From: Bedellia somnulentella
Lineage: Eukaryota > Arthropoda > Insecta > Lepidoptera > Bedelliidae
Assembly (NCBI GenBank): GCA_963576735.1
Contig: OY755187.1
Coordinates: forward strand, 12,586,001 to 12,650,000
Direction of reading: 5' to 3'
Length of the DNA stretch: 64,000 nucleotides
Below the pieces are notes generated by a model. It ran no database searches, was not told where the DNA came from, and saw nothing but the letters and a program-made list of their open reading frames with translations. Made by a program: the position numbers and the translations under genes. Positions 10,578-21,080 of the stretch are shown here, piece by piece. The number at the start of each line of letters is the position of its first letter. Position 1 is the first letter of the stretch.

Positions 10578-12146
10578 AGATTCAAACGGATACACCATTT
10601 ATCCCTTGAGGTTAAATCTATTATCTTGAGTATGCGTAAGAACTGTTCTATTGGGTCGGATGGCATATCTTCCTGGTTATTAAAAGATTGCAGCCATATT
10701 CTGATCCCAATAATAACTCATATTTGTAACGTATCCATTTCAGCAGGTGTTTTCCCAAGTGCTTTTAAAGTAGCCTTAGTTCATCCAATACATAAAAAAG
10801 GTAGAAGAGATTGTGTGACAAACTATCGTCCAATATCAGTACTACCAGCTTTATCAAAGATACTTGAAAAAATACTTAATAAGAGACTGACTGAATTTTT
10901 AACAAAAGAAAACTTAATAGCCAAAAACCAATATGGTTTCAGAAAAGGGGTGTCTACCGAAGATGCTGTTATGGACCTGACGCAGGAAATAGCTAGAAAT
11001 TTGGATAACAAAGTTAAATGCGTAGGAATCTTCCTTGATTTATCAAAGGCGTTCGACACGGTTTCTATTTCAATACTTTTAGATAAACTTGAGAACTTAG
11101 GTGTGAGAGGGATTGCTTTAGATATTTTTAAGGACTATCTTTCTAATCGAAAGCAAAAAGTAAAAATTTTGAATTATTGCAGTGAGGAGGAGATAATCAT
11201 ATACGGAATTCCACAGGGAAGTGTCTTGGGCCCAACCCTATTTCAAGTTTATCTAAATGACCTGTGTACCATGAAACCCAAAAATTGTAAAATATATACA
11301 TATGCTGACGATACAGCGATTCTCGTTAGTGGTACAACTTGGTCCGAAGTAAAACTAAATGCAGAAACCGCGATGCGAAAAGTAATGAGCTGGCTCATGG
11401 CCAATTTATTGACCCTAAATCTGAATAAAACAAACTTCATTCCATTTCCAATTCGAAATAATACGCAACCTCCCTCTAACTACTCAATTATAGCTCACAC
11501 CTGCTCTAACACTGAAGCTGATTGTTTGTGCCAGCCAATAGCAAGGACATGTGAGATCAAGTATTTAGGGATATATTTAGATCAAAGGCTCAATTGGGAC
11601 GTACAAATTAATAAACTATCAGAAAGAGTCACTGGCCTTGTATACATATTAAAACAACTAAGATACTGTGCTAGTCGGCATATATTATTGATGACTTATA
11701 AAGCACTATGTGAATCAGTTTTTTGCTACTGTATTAGCGTTTGGGGCGGCGCACATAAGACGCATATGTTGAAAATCGAGAGAGCACAGCGAAGTATTCT
11801 TAAGGTCATGTTTTCGAAACCTTTCAGATACCCGACCAAACAACTGTATGCGGAAACAAAGGTTCTCTCGATCAGACAACTGTATATACTCAAATTATTG
11901 CTACTAACTCACCGTGAAACATACTCACTAAATAACAGACGTAGAAATACCATCCCAACTACAAAACATAACACCACATTTGCAGAACACCAATTCTATG
12001 TAATTAGTAAAATAATATATAACAAATTACATAAGCCAATAGATATGACTATTTTAAATAACTACGTATTGAAGACACGCATTATACAATGGTTAAGAGA
12101 CAAAGATTACGAAACAACAGAAGATATTATAAATATAATAAAATAA
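10578..12146 (+). pseudogene. LINE ORF2, RT and C-terminal part only
   Basis: Open from 10578 to the stop at 12146 (about 522 codons) with no ATG at its natural beginning, because the 5' end of the element is missing. Reverse-transcriptase blocks are present in order: GSDGISSW, the FLDLSKAFDTV block with the first catalytic Asp, GIPQGSVLGP, and YADD. Conserved KYLGI and RAQRSILK blocks follow. The RT core is undamaged but the endonuclease domain is gone, so it could not transpose on its own. Protein similarity to LINE-A ORF2 (for example FLDL.KAFDTVSI and PQGS.LGPTLF) indicates the same clade. Confidence 0.9.
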
Positions 12147-12154
12147 TATAATAG

Positions 12155-12159
<5 letters not shown>

Positions 12160-12189
<30 letters not shown>

Positions 12190-12215
12190 CACTATTCTTC
12201 ACACAAACACACACG

Positions 12216-12272
<57 letters not shown>

Positions 12273-12275
12273 CTC
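12160..12275. repeat. (TA)n and (AC)n microsatellite in LINE 3' UTR
   Basis: Alternating AT followed by an almost uninterrupted AC run of about 55 bases. Confidence 0.95.
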
Positions 12276-12561
12276 TAACACATACCACAGCTAAGCATGA
12301 TGGCCAAAGTTATATATAATAGAATAGTATCGAGACTACTTTTAATTTTGTTAAACCAAGATTGGAAACTGTTCCTTAAGATACAGGATACCCTCCTAGT
12401 TTAGGGAACAGTGACTCAAAAAAATAAATTAATTAAAAGCTATTATATGTAATAAGTCTTACTTGTAAAGATCATAGTTTTATATTCATATATTTCACTA
12501 TGTAATTCTAGATGTAAGCTTTTATTGTAACTTTTTGGCTGAATAAACGTTATTATTATTA

Positions 12562-12780
12562 TCCCAGAAGTGGTGGCAGATGTAGTAATACTTCTGTATA
12601 TAACATGGCATAGTTGCCTTTTGTTCAGAGTATTTACGTTTTGCTTCTACGTGTACTCACATGATAGAGGGCACGCATACCACTGTTTTGTACGAATACA
12701 TTGTCAAATGACTAAGTACAATTTAGCAATGTGGGTGTCCTCACGATGTTTTCCCTCATCGTTATTACTTATTTTATTCT
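12562..12780 (-). mobile_element. SINE-T fragment
   Basis: GTTTTGTACGAATACATTGTC, GTGGGTGTCCTCACGATG and TTTCCCTC in the reversed SINE-T order. It is directly adjacent to the LINE tail. The 73-codon ORF inside is a by-product. Confidence 0.75.
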
Positions 12781-13103
12781 ATTACTGTTAAGTTTAACTA
12801 TTTCATAACATTTATACTAGAAATGTTTCTGATGGAATAACGGCTGGTTAGTAAACGTCAGATTTGTTCATTAAAATGAGATATAGCAAGAGTTCACTTC
12901 AGTGAAAAATGATCATTTTCAAGGTTTAGCTCGGTGCTGCATCTGAGTTAGGGTTACTCTCAGTCTTACTTTTTAATAACTCCAACTTACAGCTATAAAT
13001 CCCAAAAGGGGGTATCCAGAGCTTCAGACTAAGTAATTTTTATCTACTTTTGGAATTTGAGAAGAGAAAAGGTTGTAAAATAGAGGATAATTGATGATAG
13101 GTC

Positions 13104-13400
13104 AAACTCAAACTCAAAATTTTATTGCAAACCATAAGTGTACAAATAGATGGTGTAATCAAGGTACAGTAATAAATATGGACCCTGTTGGGCACATGCA
13201 ATTTCACAAGAGGGCTGTAGATACAAAAACTAAAAATTAAGGTAGGAAACATTACATGGCACAAAATTAAAATTTCTTCAATTAAATACACTATAAATAT
13301 ATGTATCAAATTTAAACAACACAACAATAAAATTAATATTATTTTAGGTCAAAGTATTATTATTTTTGTTAACATTATTATTAAATTAGGTTTAATCTAT
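13104..13400 (-). mobile_element. LINE 3' end (Jockey-like tail)
   Basis: On the minus strand this ends TTTGCAATAAAATTTTGAG followed by TTTGAGTTT, the usual short-repeat tail of lepidopteran Jockey-group LINEs. No intact ORF remains. Confidence 0.6.
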
Positions 13401-13408
13401 AGTCACAC

Positions 13409-13655
13409 TTAAACATCCCCATCATCATCATCATTCAGCCAATAGACGTCCACTGCTGGACATAGGCCTTCCTTAAATAATTGTACAAAGACCGGTCCTG
13501 CGCTGCCCTCATCTAACGGCTTACCACGGTTTTTACCAAATCCTCGGACCACCTTGTGGAGACCTCCACACTGTGTCGTCTGGTACGTGGCCGCCACACC
13601 AGAACCTTCGAGCCACAACGGCCGTTGGTTCTGGGTGCTATGTGTCCTGCCCATT
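13409..13655 (-). mobile_element. RTE-type LINE 3' end with GAT tail
   Basis: The plus strand reads CATCATCATCATTCAGCC then GACGTCCACTGCTGGACATA, the characteristic end of a common lepidopteran RTE family. The minus-strand frame ends ...WLNDDDDGDV. Only the last ~250 bp are present. Confidence 0.8.
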
Positions 13656-13792
13656 GTTACTGGAGTTTCTCAATTCTTCATTTAAAATACCCACATGTCC
13701 CTAAAGCCCTTAAACCATAAGTCACCTCATGTGACAGCCGCGCCTTGTTAACAAATGGATTAGTGCCAATTTAAACCGACACTACACAGATA

Positions 13793-14183
13793 CTTAGATC
13801 GAGATCTACTTTGATTTAATTATGACGAAACTTGATTGAGCAGGATGTAACAACATATCTTTACCCTTTTTTCACTGCATACTCTTACATCAGATAATGC
13901 CAGAAAAAAACCTGATAAGCGGTTCTGCCATTTTAGATAATATTAAAGCCAAATTCTGTAACGAGAATACAAACCTTTAAGTAAAGAGGAAAGTCCAACG
14001 GAATACAAATGTTATAATATTAGAGGAGCTTAATAAAATGTGAGCTTTATGAAGCTTGTGGTCTAGTTACGGCCAACCTTGTATAAGGTTATGTTTAATA
14101 TTATAATATTAAACTGCTGCAAAGAAAATATTGTAAAGAAACTGGTTTATGCTGTGCTTTAGTCTTTTATAAATTAGTAGATA
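13793..14183. other. No feature recognised
   Basis: AT-rich spacer without a supported feature. Confidence 0.4.
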
Positions 14184-14255
14184 TTACTCACGGCTGCAAT
14201 TCCTAAGAGAGTGGCTAGAGTTTTAAAATTATAAACTTCTTAGCTAATTTTGGGT
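14184..14255 (-). mobile_element. SINE-A fragment, degenerate
   Basis: ACTCACGGCTGCAATTCC ... AGAGTGGCTAGAG resembles the reversed SINE-A 3' end. Confidence 0.5.
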
Positions 14256-14286
14256 TGGACCGAAAATGCGAACTATGTAAATTAAA

Positions 14287-14670
14287 ATGTTTAGCAGGGA
14301 AGTATACAAAATAGAGTCAGAAAATAAAATTGCAGATATATTTACAAAACCTTTGGGAAATGTTAAATTCACTAACTTTGAAAAATGATAAATTTAAAGG
14401 AGGAAAATTCCCTAATTGATAATTATAATTACTGTAGTACTTAAGACTTTGTCTTATAGTTATTGTTTTACGTATGTAAGGAGGCGTGTTGGTGTATGTA
14501 CATTTATATTGGCAACACTGAGTGAAAGAAGGAAGTAAAAAAGAATGACACATACCACACGTTAAGAAATGTAGCTTAGAGAAAAACTTGTACCTTAAAT
14601 TAAACTGTTCTTTTATTAAATAAAAGAGAAGAGTGTTCCAATTAATTATTTAATAGATTGTAATAATAAA
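14287..14670 (+). mobile_element. Ty1/copia retrotransposon 3' end and LTR remnant
   Basis: About 14307-14387 encodes NKIADIFTKPLG followed by ~10 residues and a stop, the conserved C-terminus of copia-type pol (RNase H end). Downstream is a purine-rich tract (AAGGAGGCG, about 14478-14486) followed by TGTTGG at 14487, the usual start of a copia LTR. An AATAAA-containing sequence follows. The rest of the element and the far LTR boundary cannot be seen. Confidence 0.7.
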
Positions 14671-15894
14671 AATATTTTAGATACATGAAACATCCATCGT
14701 GAATATTATCATTTGTCTGTTCCCAAAATCGATTAGAATTAGAATCGAATACAACTATCTGTGCAGGTACAACTCATTTTGCTTCAAATGACAGAAATAT
14801 GACAATAGCCACCGTACCATGTCGCTGATTGACAGGTGAAAATATCGTTCATTTTGATGTTCATTGCGTGTTTTAATAGACAAGCCATACTAGATAGCTT
14901 TGTAACTAAAAGCGGCAATGTATAATAAATTATGCGATACACACTCGGTTAAATGTTTTTCAGTGTAAAACCACAACGAACACGAAATGATTGATTTTGC
15001 AATAAAAACCACATAATTTAATAATAAAGTGACCTACCGATGAAAGGAAATCTTTCTATTAATTCGTCCCGCTTTATTTGGATAGTTTTTGCAACTCAAT
15101 ACGGCACAATGAGGCATTTTTTATATTTGGCTTGACATCCGTCACCGAGAACGTTCAAGCGCGGACTCAATCAAATGGCGCTAAACTAAGATAATTTTAC
15201 TCAGTTTTTACACGCAAAGTACATGCACTTGCGGCATCTATTCAAATACAGGTCTGTGCTCCAGGGTTTCATTCCACCAGAAATGTACGATAACAATATT
15301 TTATAAAAGAACTAACTTATCAGAAAGAAATTAATAAATTACTATTTAAAGCAATTTCTGTGACGAGACGAGACGGAAATGAAGCGATTCTATTGGTTTT
15401 TTACAATACATTGGCTCTCGCATTTCTTTTGAGAATGCAACTCAAGAAGCTTTTAAGTGTTGCTGGCGGCAATTTCACAATTTAGTGATTAAAGTGGCTG
15501 ATGAATCATATATTCAGAATATCTGGGAACTATTTTCTAAAATATATGTGAGTAAATGTACGTCTACAATGTAGTCAAGGGGATAAATATTAAATAGACA
15601 GCTAGAACTATATAGATCCCATCTTCAATTCTTTTAATTTTTATTTCATAGCCATTGTAAAATTATGTAAAATGAACGATTTACTATTTACGTTAAATGT
15701 TACAAAATTAGAGATGATTCCATTAATAATGTTTAATAGCATCCGGTTTGAAATTCTAATTAGTACATTACTCCAATTCACTGCACTCGTTTGTAAGCTG
15801 TAAGTTTTGATAGACACGTATCATAAACATTTTTTTGTAAAAAATCAGAAAACAAAATATTTATTTAAAAACTTAAGAATTTATAAAATAAAAT
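14671..15894. other. Upstream region of peptide gene A; nothing certain
   Basis: No repeat of the window's families is evident, unusual for this locus. A short frame near 15405-15530 looks protein-like but is interrupted. Promoter elements were not identifiable with confidence. Confidence 0.4.
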
Positions 15895-16119
15895 ATGTGG
15901 CCTGTCAAATATTCCAAATTTAAATTTATTCTTCTTTCTTTATTAATCTTAAGTACAGTGTCTTTGTCGTTTTGTCAAGAAAATAGCGATGATTATTCAA
16001 AAAGTACCACCGTATCTTCCGATGAAGAACCAGAGGCGCCAGTGAAGAAGTCTTGCAGTATTTGGTGTTGGATTCAGAAGATAGCAATGTTCGTGGTTTC
16101 GCAGTTACTAAGTGGTTGA
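15895..16119 (+). CDS. Small secreted peptide precursor A (unknown family)
   Basis: A 74-residue protein I do not recognise. Residues 1-27 form a signal peptide (hydrophobic FILLSLLILS), with likely cleavage before Gln28. An acidic, Ser/Thr-rich linker with SSDEEPE follows, then a Lys-Lys pair at 51-52. The C-terminal peptide starts at Ser53 and contains C54-S-I-W-C58-W and a hydrophobic run IAMFVVSQLLSG. Two cysteines spaced C-x3-C could form one disulfide, and the terminal Gly could donate an amide. Gene C (46782-47006) has the same length and an almost identical C-terminus; gene B (30383-30616) is a diverged member. An AATAAA (16119-16124) overlaps the last base of the stop codon, so the 3' UTR would be very short. 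Codons differ mostly at synonymous sites from gene C, arguing that this is a real gene. Role unknown: hormone-like, antimicrobial or effector peptide are all possible. Confidence 0.8.
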   Translation: MWPVKYSKFKFILLSLLILSTVSLSFCQENSDDYSKSTTVSSDEEPEAPVKKSCSIWCWIQKIAMFVVSQLLSG

Positions 16120-16124
16120 ATAAA
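16119..16124 (+). terminator. Poly(A) signal of peptide gene A
   Basis: AATAAA begins on the last base of the TGA stop and is followed by GT-rich sequence (TTTGTGTAGTGTG). Confidence 0.55.
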
Positions 16125-16429
16125 GTCATTTGTGTAGTGTGATCTTAGACTTTTAATCCTTATATGTTAAAATTGAGAGGGTGGATTTTGTGAACCAGCC
16201 TGTGTCGCGATGCTAAGAACTAAAAAATTGGTTCAGGTATCAAATTGAAGGTCTCCATCTGAAGTTTTACCGAAACCTGGATCAGGAGAATTTTCCATAA
16301 CTGGATTAGTTAAATTGTTAGCGATTTATAAATTGTCAAAATCGGCACATAGACTTTGCGGGAGTAAAAATGCGCTCAAATGTGTCAGTCACGAGATTGA
16401 ATTGATTCGCTAGTGAGCAATTTTCAATT

Positions 16430-16492
16430 TTGGATTTAAACCGGATGCAAATAAATGTAGTCCACGTGGATGTAGTCGCGGGCAAAAAGCTA
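16430..16492 (+). mobile_element. Helitron-like 3' end
   Basis: TAGTCGCGGGCAAAAAGCTAGT at the right border is the terminus typical of lepidopteran Helitrons (LEP1 type). The upstream extent is unclear. Confidence 0.5.
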
Positions 16493-16567
16493 GTTATAAC
16501 TTAATGCTGTAAATAATATTGATAGAGGTTATTTTTGTATATGAAATTGTTTAAATTAAGTTAATAG

Positions 16568-16828
16568 TGCCGTGTAGATAATAAATATATAGAGCCGGCA
16601 CTTATGATGTCACTGCCCGTATTCTGTCCACTGGTGATTGTCAGAAGCGACTAAGGGTTCCGGGGTTTTGGGTGACTTTTGGGTGTACATGTGGTTAGAG
16701 ATCCATCACCAAAAACATTGATTTTACAATTATTTCCTCACTTAACTTCCAAAAGTGGTTAAACAATTTTCTGATTCTGAAGCTCTAGCTACCCCTTTTA
16801 GGGATTTATAGCCGTGAGTATATATGTA
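16568..16828 (+). mobile_element. SINE-A copy, diverged
   Basis: GTGCCGTGTAG is followed by a short AT insertion, then AGCCGGCAC ... TAGAGATCCATCACC ... TATAGCCGTGAGTATAT. Confidence 0.75.
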
Positions 16829-16847
16829 TTGTACGAATAAGTAAAAT

Positions 16848-16925
16848 CTGGGGGCACGGTAGTGCCCCCGCCGAGATGAGCCAAACGAAGCGCACGGGCA
16901 CTACCTACCTTTTATGGAAGCGCTT
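16848..16925. repeat. GC-rich hairpin repeat
   Basis: GGGGGCAC and GTGCCCCC (16850-16869) flank a four-base loop, giving an 8-bp GC-rich stem; GGGCACTACCTACC repeats part of the motif downstream. It stands out strongly against the AT-rich background. Confidence 0.6.
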
Positions 16926-16981
16926 CGTCGTTTTTTTGAACCCTCGTAACTTGGGTTTGGATTATTGGTATTGGAGATATA

Positions 16982-17778
16982 TTATGAAATCCCACCAGAA
17001 ACATTTTAATGGAAAACGTTGCCAAGACGAGCCCATATAACTGGCACTGTCAAAAAGTTCAGATTCCACGTAGAGCCAACCTTTTAACACTACAAGCCCC
17101 AACTCTACAAGGCCTAACTTCACAAACTCTACACCTCAGTCAAATATGTGGTTTGGCCGTTCGTTACTACAAGAACTACTGTATAACAAAAAAGTAATGA
17201 ACAGTGCATTAATTTTTTACCTTACGCCGATGTGAATGTAGCGAAATGGCCAAGCCACATATTCTTACTAAGGTGTAGAGTTTGTGAAGTTAGGCCTTGT
17301 AGAGTTAGGGCGTGTAGTGTTAGAAGCTTGGCTCTACTCACAGCCCATATATGTCCCCACCAAGGGGTTCGAGCCTACCCCATATAGGGCGATTTGGCCA
17401 TAGTCCACCACGCTGGCCAATTGCGGGTTGGCAGACTAACGACTACTACCGTAATAGTAGCCGGGACCGACGGCTTAACGTGCCCTCCGAAGCACGGAAT
17501 CATCTTAAATTTCGGATAATTAGGTGATTCAAGCCTGCATTATCCTTTCAAACTGGGTTGAATCTTACAAATTAAATTTGTAAGGTTACCACCCCCCGGG
17601 GATCGAACTCGAGACCTCCGTACTTGAAACCAAGCGCTTAACCGCTAGACCACGGAGGCAGTCAAGTAGAAGCTTAGCTCTACATGTGATCTGATAACTT
17701 TTTGACAGTGCGAGTCATATGGGCTTGTCTTGGCAACATTTTTCATGAAAATGTTTTTGGTGGGATTTATTTCACATA
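16982..17778. mobile_element. Foldback element with ~190-bp inverted arms
   Basis: The left arm (about 16982-17172: CCCACCAGAAACATTTT, GTTGCCAAGACGAGCCCATA, CTACAAGGCCTAACTTCACA, CTACACCTCAGTC) is matched inverted by the right arm (from about 17238 to 17778, interrupted by a SINE). A central loop of roughly 65 bp separates them. It has no coding capacity; the 62-codon ORF in the left arm is a by-product. Class unknown (MITE or foldback). Confidence 0.8.
17338..17667 (-). mobile_element. tRNA-derived SINE-L with 16-bp target duplication
   Basis: On the minus strand the head reads CCTCCGTGGTCTAGCGGTTA and later GAGTTCGATCCCCGGG, good A and B boxes of RNA polymerase III. The body follows to CCCCTTGGTGGGGACATA. 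AGAAGCTTGGCTCTAC (17322-17337) and AGAAGCTTAGCTCTAC (17668-17683) are the duplicated target, differing at one base. It is inserted into the right arm of the foldback element. Confidence 0.9.
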
Positions 17779-17869
17779 AAAGTAAAATTGGCTGCCGTTC
17801 AGTAAAAGCGATCTTGTAAGCTAGATGTAAGCTTGTATGTTAGATTTTGAGACGTCTAAATTTAGATGG

Positions 17870-18191
17870 CAGGTTTAGTTACATACATACATATACTCAC
17901 GCCATTACTTCCCATTGGGGTAGGCAGAGACTATTGATCGCCACTTCGTACGATCCTGACAAACCTCTCTAGCTTCGTTTACATCTATCAATCTTTTCAT
18001 ACATGCTCTTTTATTCTTCATACTTCGGACGCCAGCCTTTTTGAGCACACTCTCAATTTGGTCTCTATGTGCCCAAACCATCTCAACATTCCTTTTTCTA
18101 TCTTTCTTACAATATCATCTTTCACACCACACTTTTCACGAATAACACTATTTCTCACTCGGTCACATAATCTAACATTACAGGTTTAGTT
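17870..18191 (-). mobile_element. RTE-Y 5'-truncated LINE with target duplication (longest copy)
   Basis: CAGGTTTAGTT at 17870-17880 and 18181-18191 is an exact 11-bp duplication around a 300-bp body. The reverse complement encodes, in order, a segment like GMLRWFGHIE (hallmark of RTE/BovB-type C-termini), a VLKKAGVRS segment, MKRLMDVNEAREVCQDRTKW and an end like AYPNGN. This copy identifies the family as RTE-like and gives the most sequence of its ORF2 C-terminus. Confidence 0.9.
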
Positions 18192-18244
18192 TTATTTATA
18201 TAATATACGTTCTTTTGAAGATTCAATTATTTTTTCATTGCATA

Positions 18245-18335
18245 CACAACTTCCATTAGGAGAGACTCTCGATCGCCACTTTTTACGATCCTGACACACC
18301 TCTCTAGTTTCGTTTATATCCTACAATCTTATTAT
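18245..18335 (-). mobile_element. RTE-Y fragment
   Basis: GAGACTCTCGATCGCCAC ... ACGATCCTGACACACC ... TTTCGTTTATATCC, a diverged internal part. Confidence 0.65.
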
Positions 18336-18624
18336 TCTAAATAGCAATGTATCTTTTATAATATTTGTGTTATATCTTTGTGCTGCGAACTTACCCGCTT
18401 AGTATTTCGATGCAACTTTGTGTAGTTTTCTCGTGTTCATCTCTCTATAGTATCACCCTAAGAGGATTACTAAGCGTCTCCTGTACAAATATCCTTTGGT
18501 TAGAACGAATCGAGGATTCAACACGGCTTAAAATACAACATGTATCTTATGTAATATTATTTAAAAGTTATTTCGTGTGATACCAAAATGGTGATCGCTA
18601 GATAGTATTACAAATCTTTTCTAT

Positions 18625-18805
18625 ATCTGAGGACAACTTAACATGGGTTTCCTCACGAAGGTTTTCCACACCATTAATAACCATGATAAATTAACTACAC
18701 ACATGACTCTAGAAAAGAGAGATTGGTGTAGACCCGACTCGGGGCTCGAACCTACGCCTGTCTGCATGATGGTCGGGTATTCTTATCCATTGAGCTATTA
18801 CGGTT
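18625..18805 (-). mobile_element. SINE-T copy, 5' half
   Basis: CATGATAAATTAACTACACA, GTGTAGACCCGACTCGGG and a reversed tRNA-like head (GCTCGAACCTACG ... CCATTGAGCTATTACGG). Confidence 0.75.
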
Positions 18806-19222
18806 GATATTACATATTTTCTTTAAGTTTATAAAAAAAAATCTTTTATAGTTCTAAGTTTAATTTATGTGTGTTTTTTATATGTATTTGTATGTATATT
18901 TTGTTTTATTAGTTGTCTTCTTGCATCAGGAGAATAAAAATAAATACGTTTTTTCCTTCAGCGTACCCTACCCAATGCTAATTAAGTAATGCTACGCTAT
19001 GCTGTTTTTCTACGAATCTCTCGTTGCAGATTAGATCACGTACTAAATCCCCTAACATTAACCTCTCTATTGCCATATGAGTCACACTGAGCCTTTTCAT
19101 GAGGGCCGATATATTGCCAGTTCAGTAAGTATGGTTCGTAAAAGATTTAGTGAACCAAATTGTTGAGGCATGTTAAATCACAGCACGAACTATCTTTTTA
19201 CTATTTATCTATATGTATACTA
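18806..19222. other. No feature recognised
   Basis: AT-rich spacer. Confidence 0.4.
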
Positions 19223-19312
19223 CTACTACATACGGCGATTAATCCCAAAAAGGGGAAGGCAGAGCTTCAGAGCTTGGTACTCCTCAGCCAGGACAAGATG
19301 ACAGAAATAAAA
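19223..19312 (-). mobile_element. SINE-A fragment, degenerate
   Basis: AAAAAGGGGAAGGCAGAGC ... CTCCTCAGCCA ... ACAAGATGACAGAAATAAA. Confidence 0.55.
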
Positions 19313-19317
19313 TAGCT

Positions 19318-19495
19318 AATCAAGCTTCATTAATCTTATCATACACGCCATTTTATTCTCAAAATTTTTCACCCATTTACTTTCATTTCTCTCTTTTTTG
19401 GTCGAAACCATCTTGTCATTCCCATCCCTTTTCTATCTTTTTACAATATCATCATTTATTCCTTCAGGAATCACGGTATTTCTCATAATATAGAT
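19318..19495 (-). mobile_element. RTE-Y internal fragment
   Basis: Corresponds to the region upstream of the usual truncation point, collinear with 18030-18160 (ACCATCTTGTCATTCCC, TTACAATATCATC, AATCACGGTATTTCTCA). Confidence 0.6.
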
Positions 19496-20389
19496 GGTTT
19501 AAAAATTACATGTCTACAATAAAACTGTTTCATTAAGACAATTCAGTATGTCTATGTATAAATAAAGGAGCAAAAAGTTGTTAATCCACAAAAATAATTT
19601 TGTAAGATTGATTGAAAAATTCGTCGACAGTTCTTATCTGATAATTTCTTGAATATTAATAAAAAGTTCCACTGACTGTTTGAACTGATGATTAATGATA
19701 AGTTATAAGCTGAATCATATTCCCAAGAATATTGAAAAACCTTTATTCCAGCACTTTTTATCAATTGATATATTATTTGCTTCTGTATTTTTTTTTTGTG
19801 AAATCCAGAAGTCTATAAAAATATAAAGTATCTGAAATATGAAAGGGATTGATAATAAAAGAGCAAATAAACTCTTTCTAAAAGTCGCCGTTAATAAAAA
19901 GGACATAAAAATAAAACTTTTACAAACGGGTTGTCAAAAAGAGAAAGTAGTAGAATATAATGATGAATAAGAAACAAGAAAAAGGTTTTCAATACCGTAC
20001 GTAGAAAAATTCAATCAACTGTCGCTGGCTGCCCCAAAAGCAATCGTGAGTATAAGTGACTAATTTAACTAGAAACGACCAAAAAATATAAGAATTTGTA
20101 ATATTCTGAGGATGTTAATATCAATAAAGCTCAACCAAGGGCATGAGTTTCATAAGAGGTTCAATGAAAAATTTGACAGGATCATACAAAATTGCGAGCG
20201 ATATTCTCTGCTTACCACAATCAGAATTGAGGGAGTGGGTATATGCGTATATGACTTCTGGCGTTTAACTTTGCATTAGAAATCTACTACACCATCTCAT
20301 CCTTTACATGATCTCAAGGGCTGCTATACATGTATGTAAGTATCAAAAGTATTTGATAGGCGTTGTAATTGGAAGCTCATCGACAGCTT
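19496..20389. other. No gene; RTE-Y scrap at 20165-20240
   Basis: GACAGGATCATACAAAATTG ... CTCTGCTTACCACAATC is a forward, diverged RTE-Y piece. The rest is AT-rich and unassigned. Confidence 0.45.
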
Positions 20390-20789
20390 ACATACATATA
20401 CTCACGGCCATAAATCCTGGTGGCTGGTAATGGTGTAGCCAGAGATTTAGAGCTAAAAACTCCTCAGCCACATTTGGAAGTTGACAGGAGACAAGATGGT
20501 AGAAATAAAGTATAGTTGGGGATGGGTCTCCAACCGCATTGCCCAAAAACCACACAAAAAATTCCATACTCTTAGTAGCCTTTTACGACAACATACATAC
20601 ATACATACATATTCTCACGCCGTTAGTTCCCATTGGGGTAGGCAGAGACTATCGATCGCCACTTTGTACGATCCTGGCAAACCTCTCTAGCTTCATTCAC
20701 ATCCATCAATCTTTTCATTCATGCTCTTTTAATTTTACGACAACCGTGGGTAGAAAGGGGTAGTGATATTAAAATTCGGACTACACGGT
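20390..20789 (-). mobile_element. SINE-A copy interrupted by RTE-Y
   Basis: The 3' part 20390-20591 and the 5' part 20733-20789 are halves of one reversed copy; the shared TTTTACGACAA is the duplicated target of the insertion. Confidence 0.85.
20592..20732 (-). mobile_element. RTE-Y 5'-truncated LINE nested in SINE-A
   Basis: 141-bp insert with CATA tail, flanked by TTTTACGACAA at 20581-20591 and 20733-20743. Confidence 0.9.
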
Positions 20790-20836
20790 AGCTACACGGA
20801 CAGTTTATTATTATCTATTATTTATTTTCCATAATA

Positions 20837-21080
20837 GTTGTGTAGTATCGGCTTAGAATAGCACTACCCAATTTCTTCCGGTGGGTGTACGTAAGAAGAG
20901 GCGACTAACGGTATTGGGCCTTTTAAAGGATTTATGGGCGATGCGGTTGGAGACCCATCACCAACAACCTTTATTTCACCATCTTTTCCCCACGCAACTT
21001 CCTAAAGTGGCTGAGTAATTTCATATTCCTTAGCTCTGGCTATCCCTTATAGGGAATTATAGCCGTGAGTACATTTATGT
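20837..21080 (+). mobile_element. SINE-A copy
   Basis: GTTGTGTAGTATCGG ... GATGCGGTTGGAGACCC ... TAGCCGTGAGTACA. Confidence 0.85.

Larger units (their letters stand above)
10560..12561 (+). mobile_element. 5'-truncated CR1/Jockey-group LINE
   Basis: Contains a reverse-transcriptase ORF (10578-12146), a 3' UTR with (TA)n and a long (AC)n tract (about 12160-12275), and a terminal GAATAAACG followed by TTATTATTATTAT at 12541-12561. No endonuclease or ORF1 precedes it, so it is 5'-truncated. The layout (RT ORF, then AC/GT-repeat UTR) parallels the full-length LINE-A on the minus strand at 50.9-55.9 kb. Confidence 0.85.
12985..13792 (-). mobile_element. Old SINE-A copy split by LINE insertions
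   Basis: The 3' part (12985-13103: ACAGCTATAAATCCC ... TGATGATAGGTC) and the 5' part (about 13690-13792: CTAAAGCCCTTAAACC ... ACCGACACTACACAG) are separated by about 590 bp of LINE sequence, so the SINE-A copy is older than its interruption. Confidence 0.65.

Noticed and set aside
12160..12275. Long AC/TA tract as a possible regulatory element
   Set aside because: It is a LINE 3' UTR microsatellite, matched by the GT tract in LINE-A.
15405..15530. A short frame (ISFENATQEAFKCCWRQFHN) faintly like the end of a FERM domain
   Set aside because: Too short, no flanking domain, stops nearby; resemblance not strong enough.
17598..17660. Candidate tRNA gene (CCTCCGTGGTCTAGCGG, minus)
   Set aside because: It is the head of SINE-L, with body and target duplication; not an independent gene.
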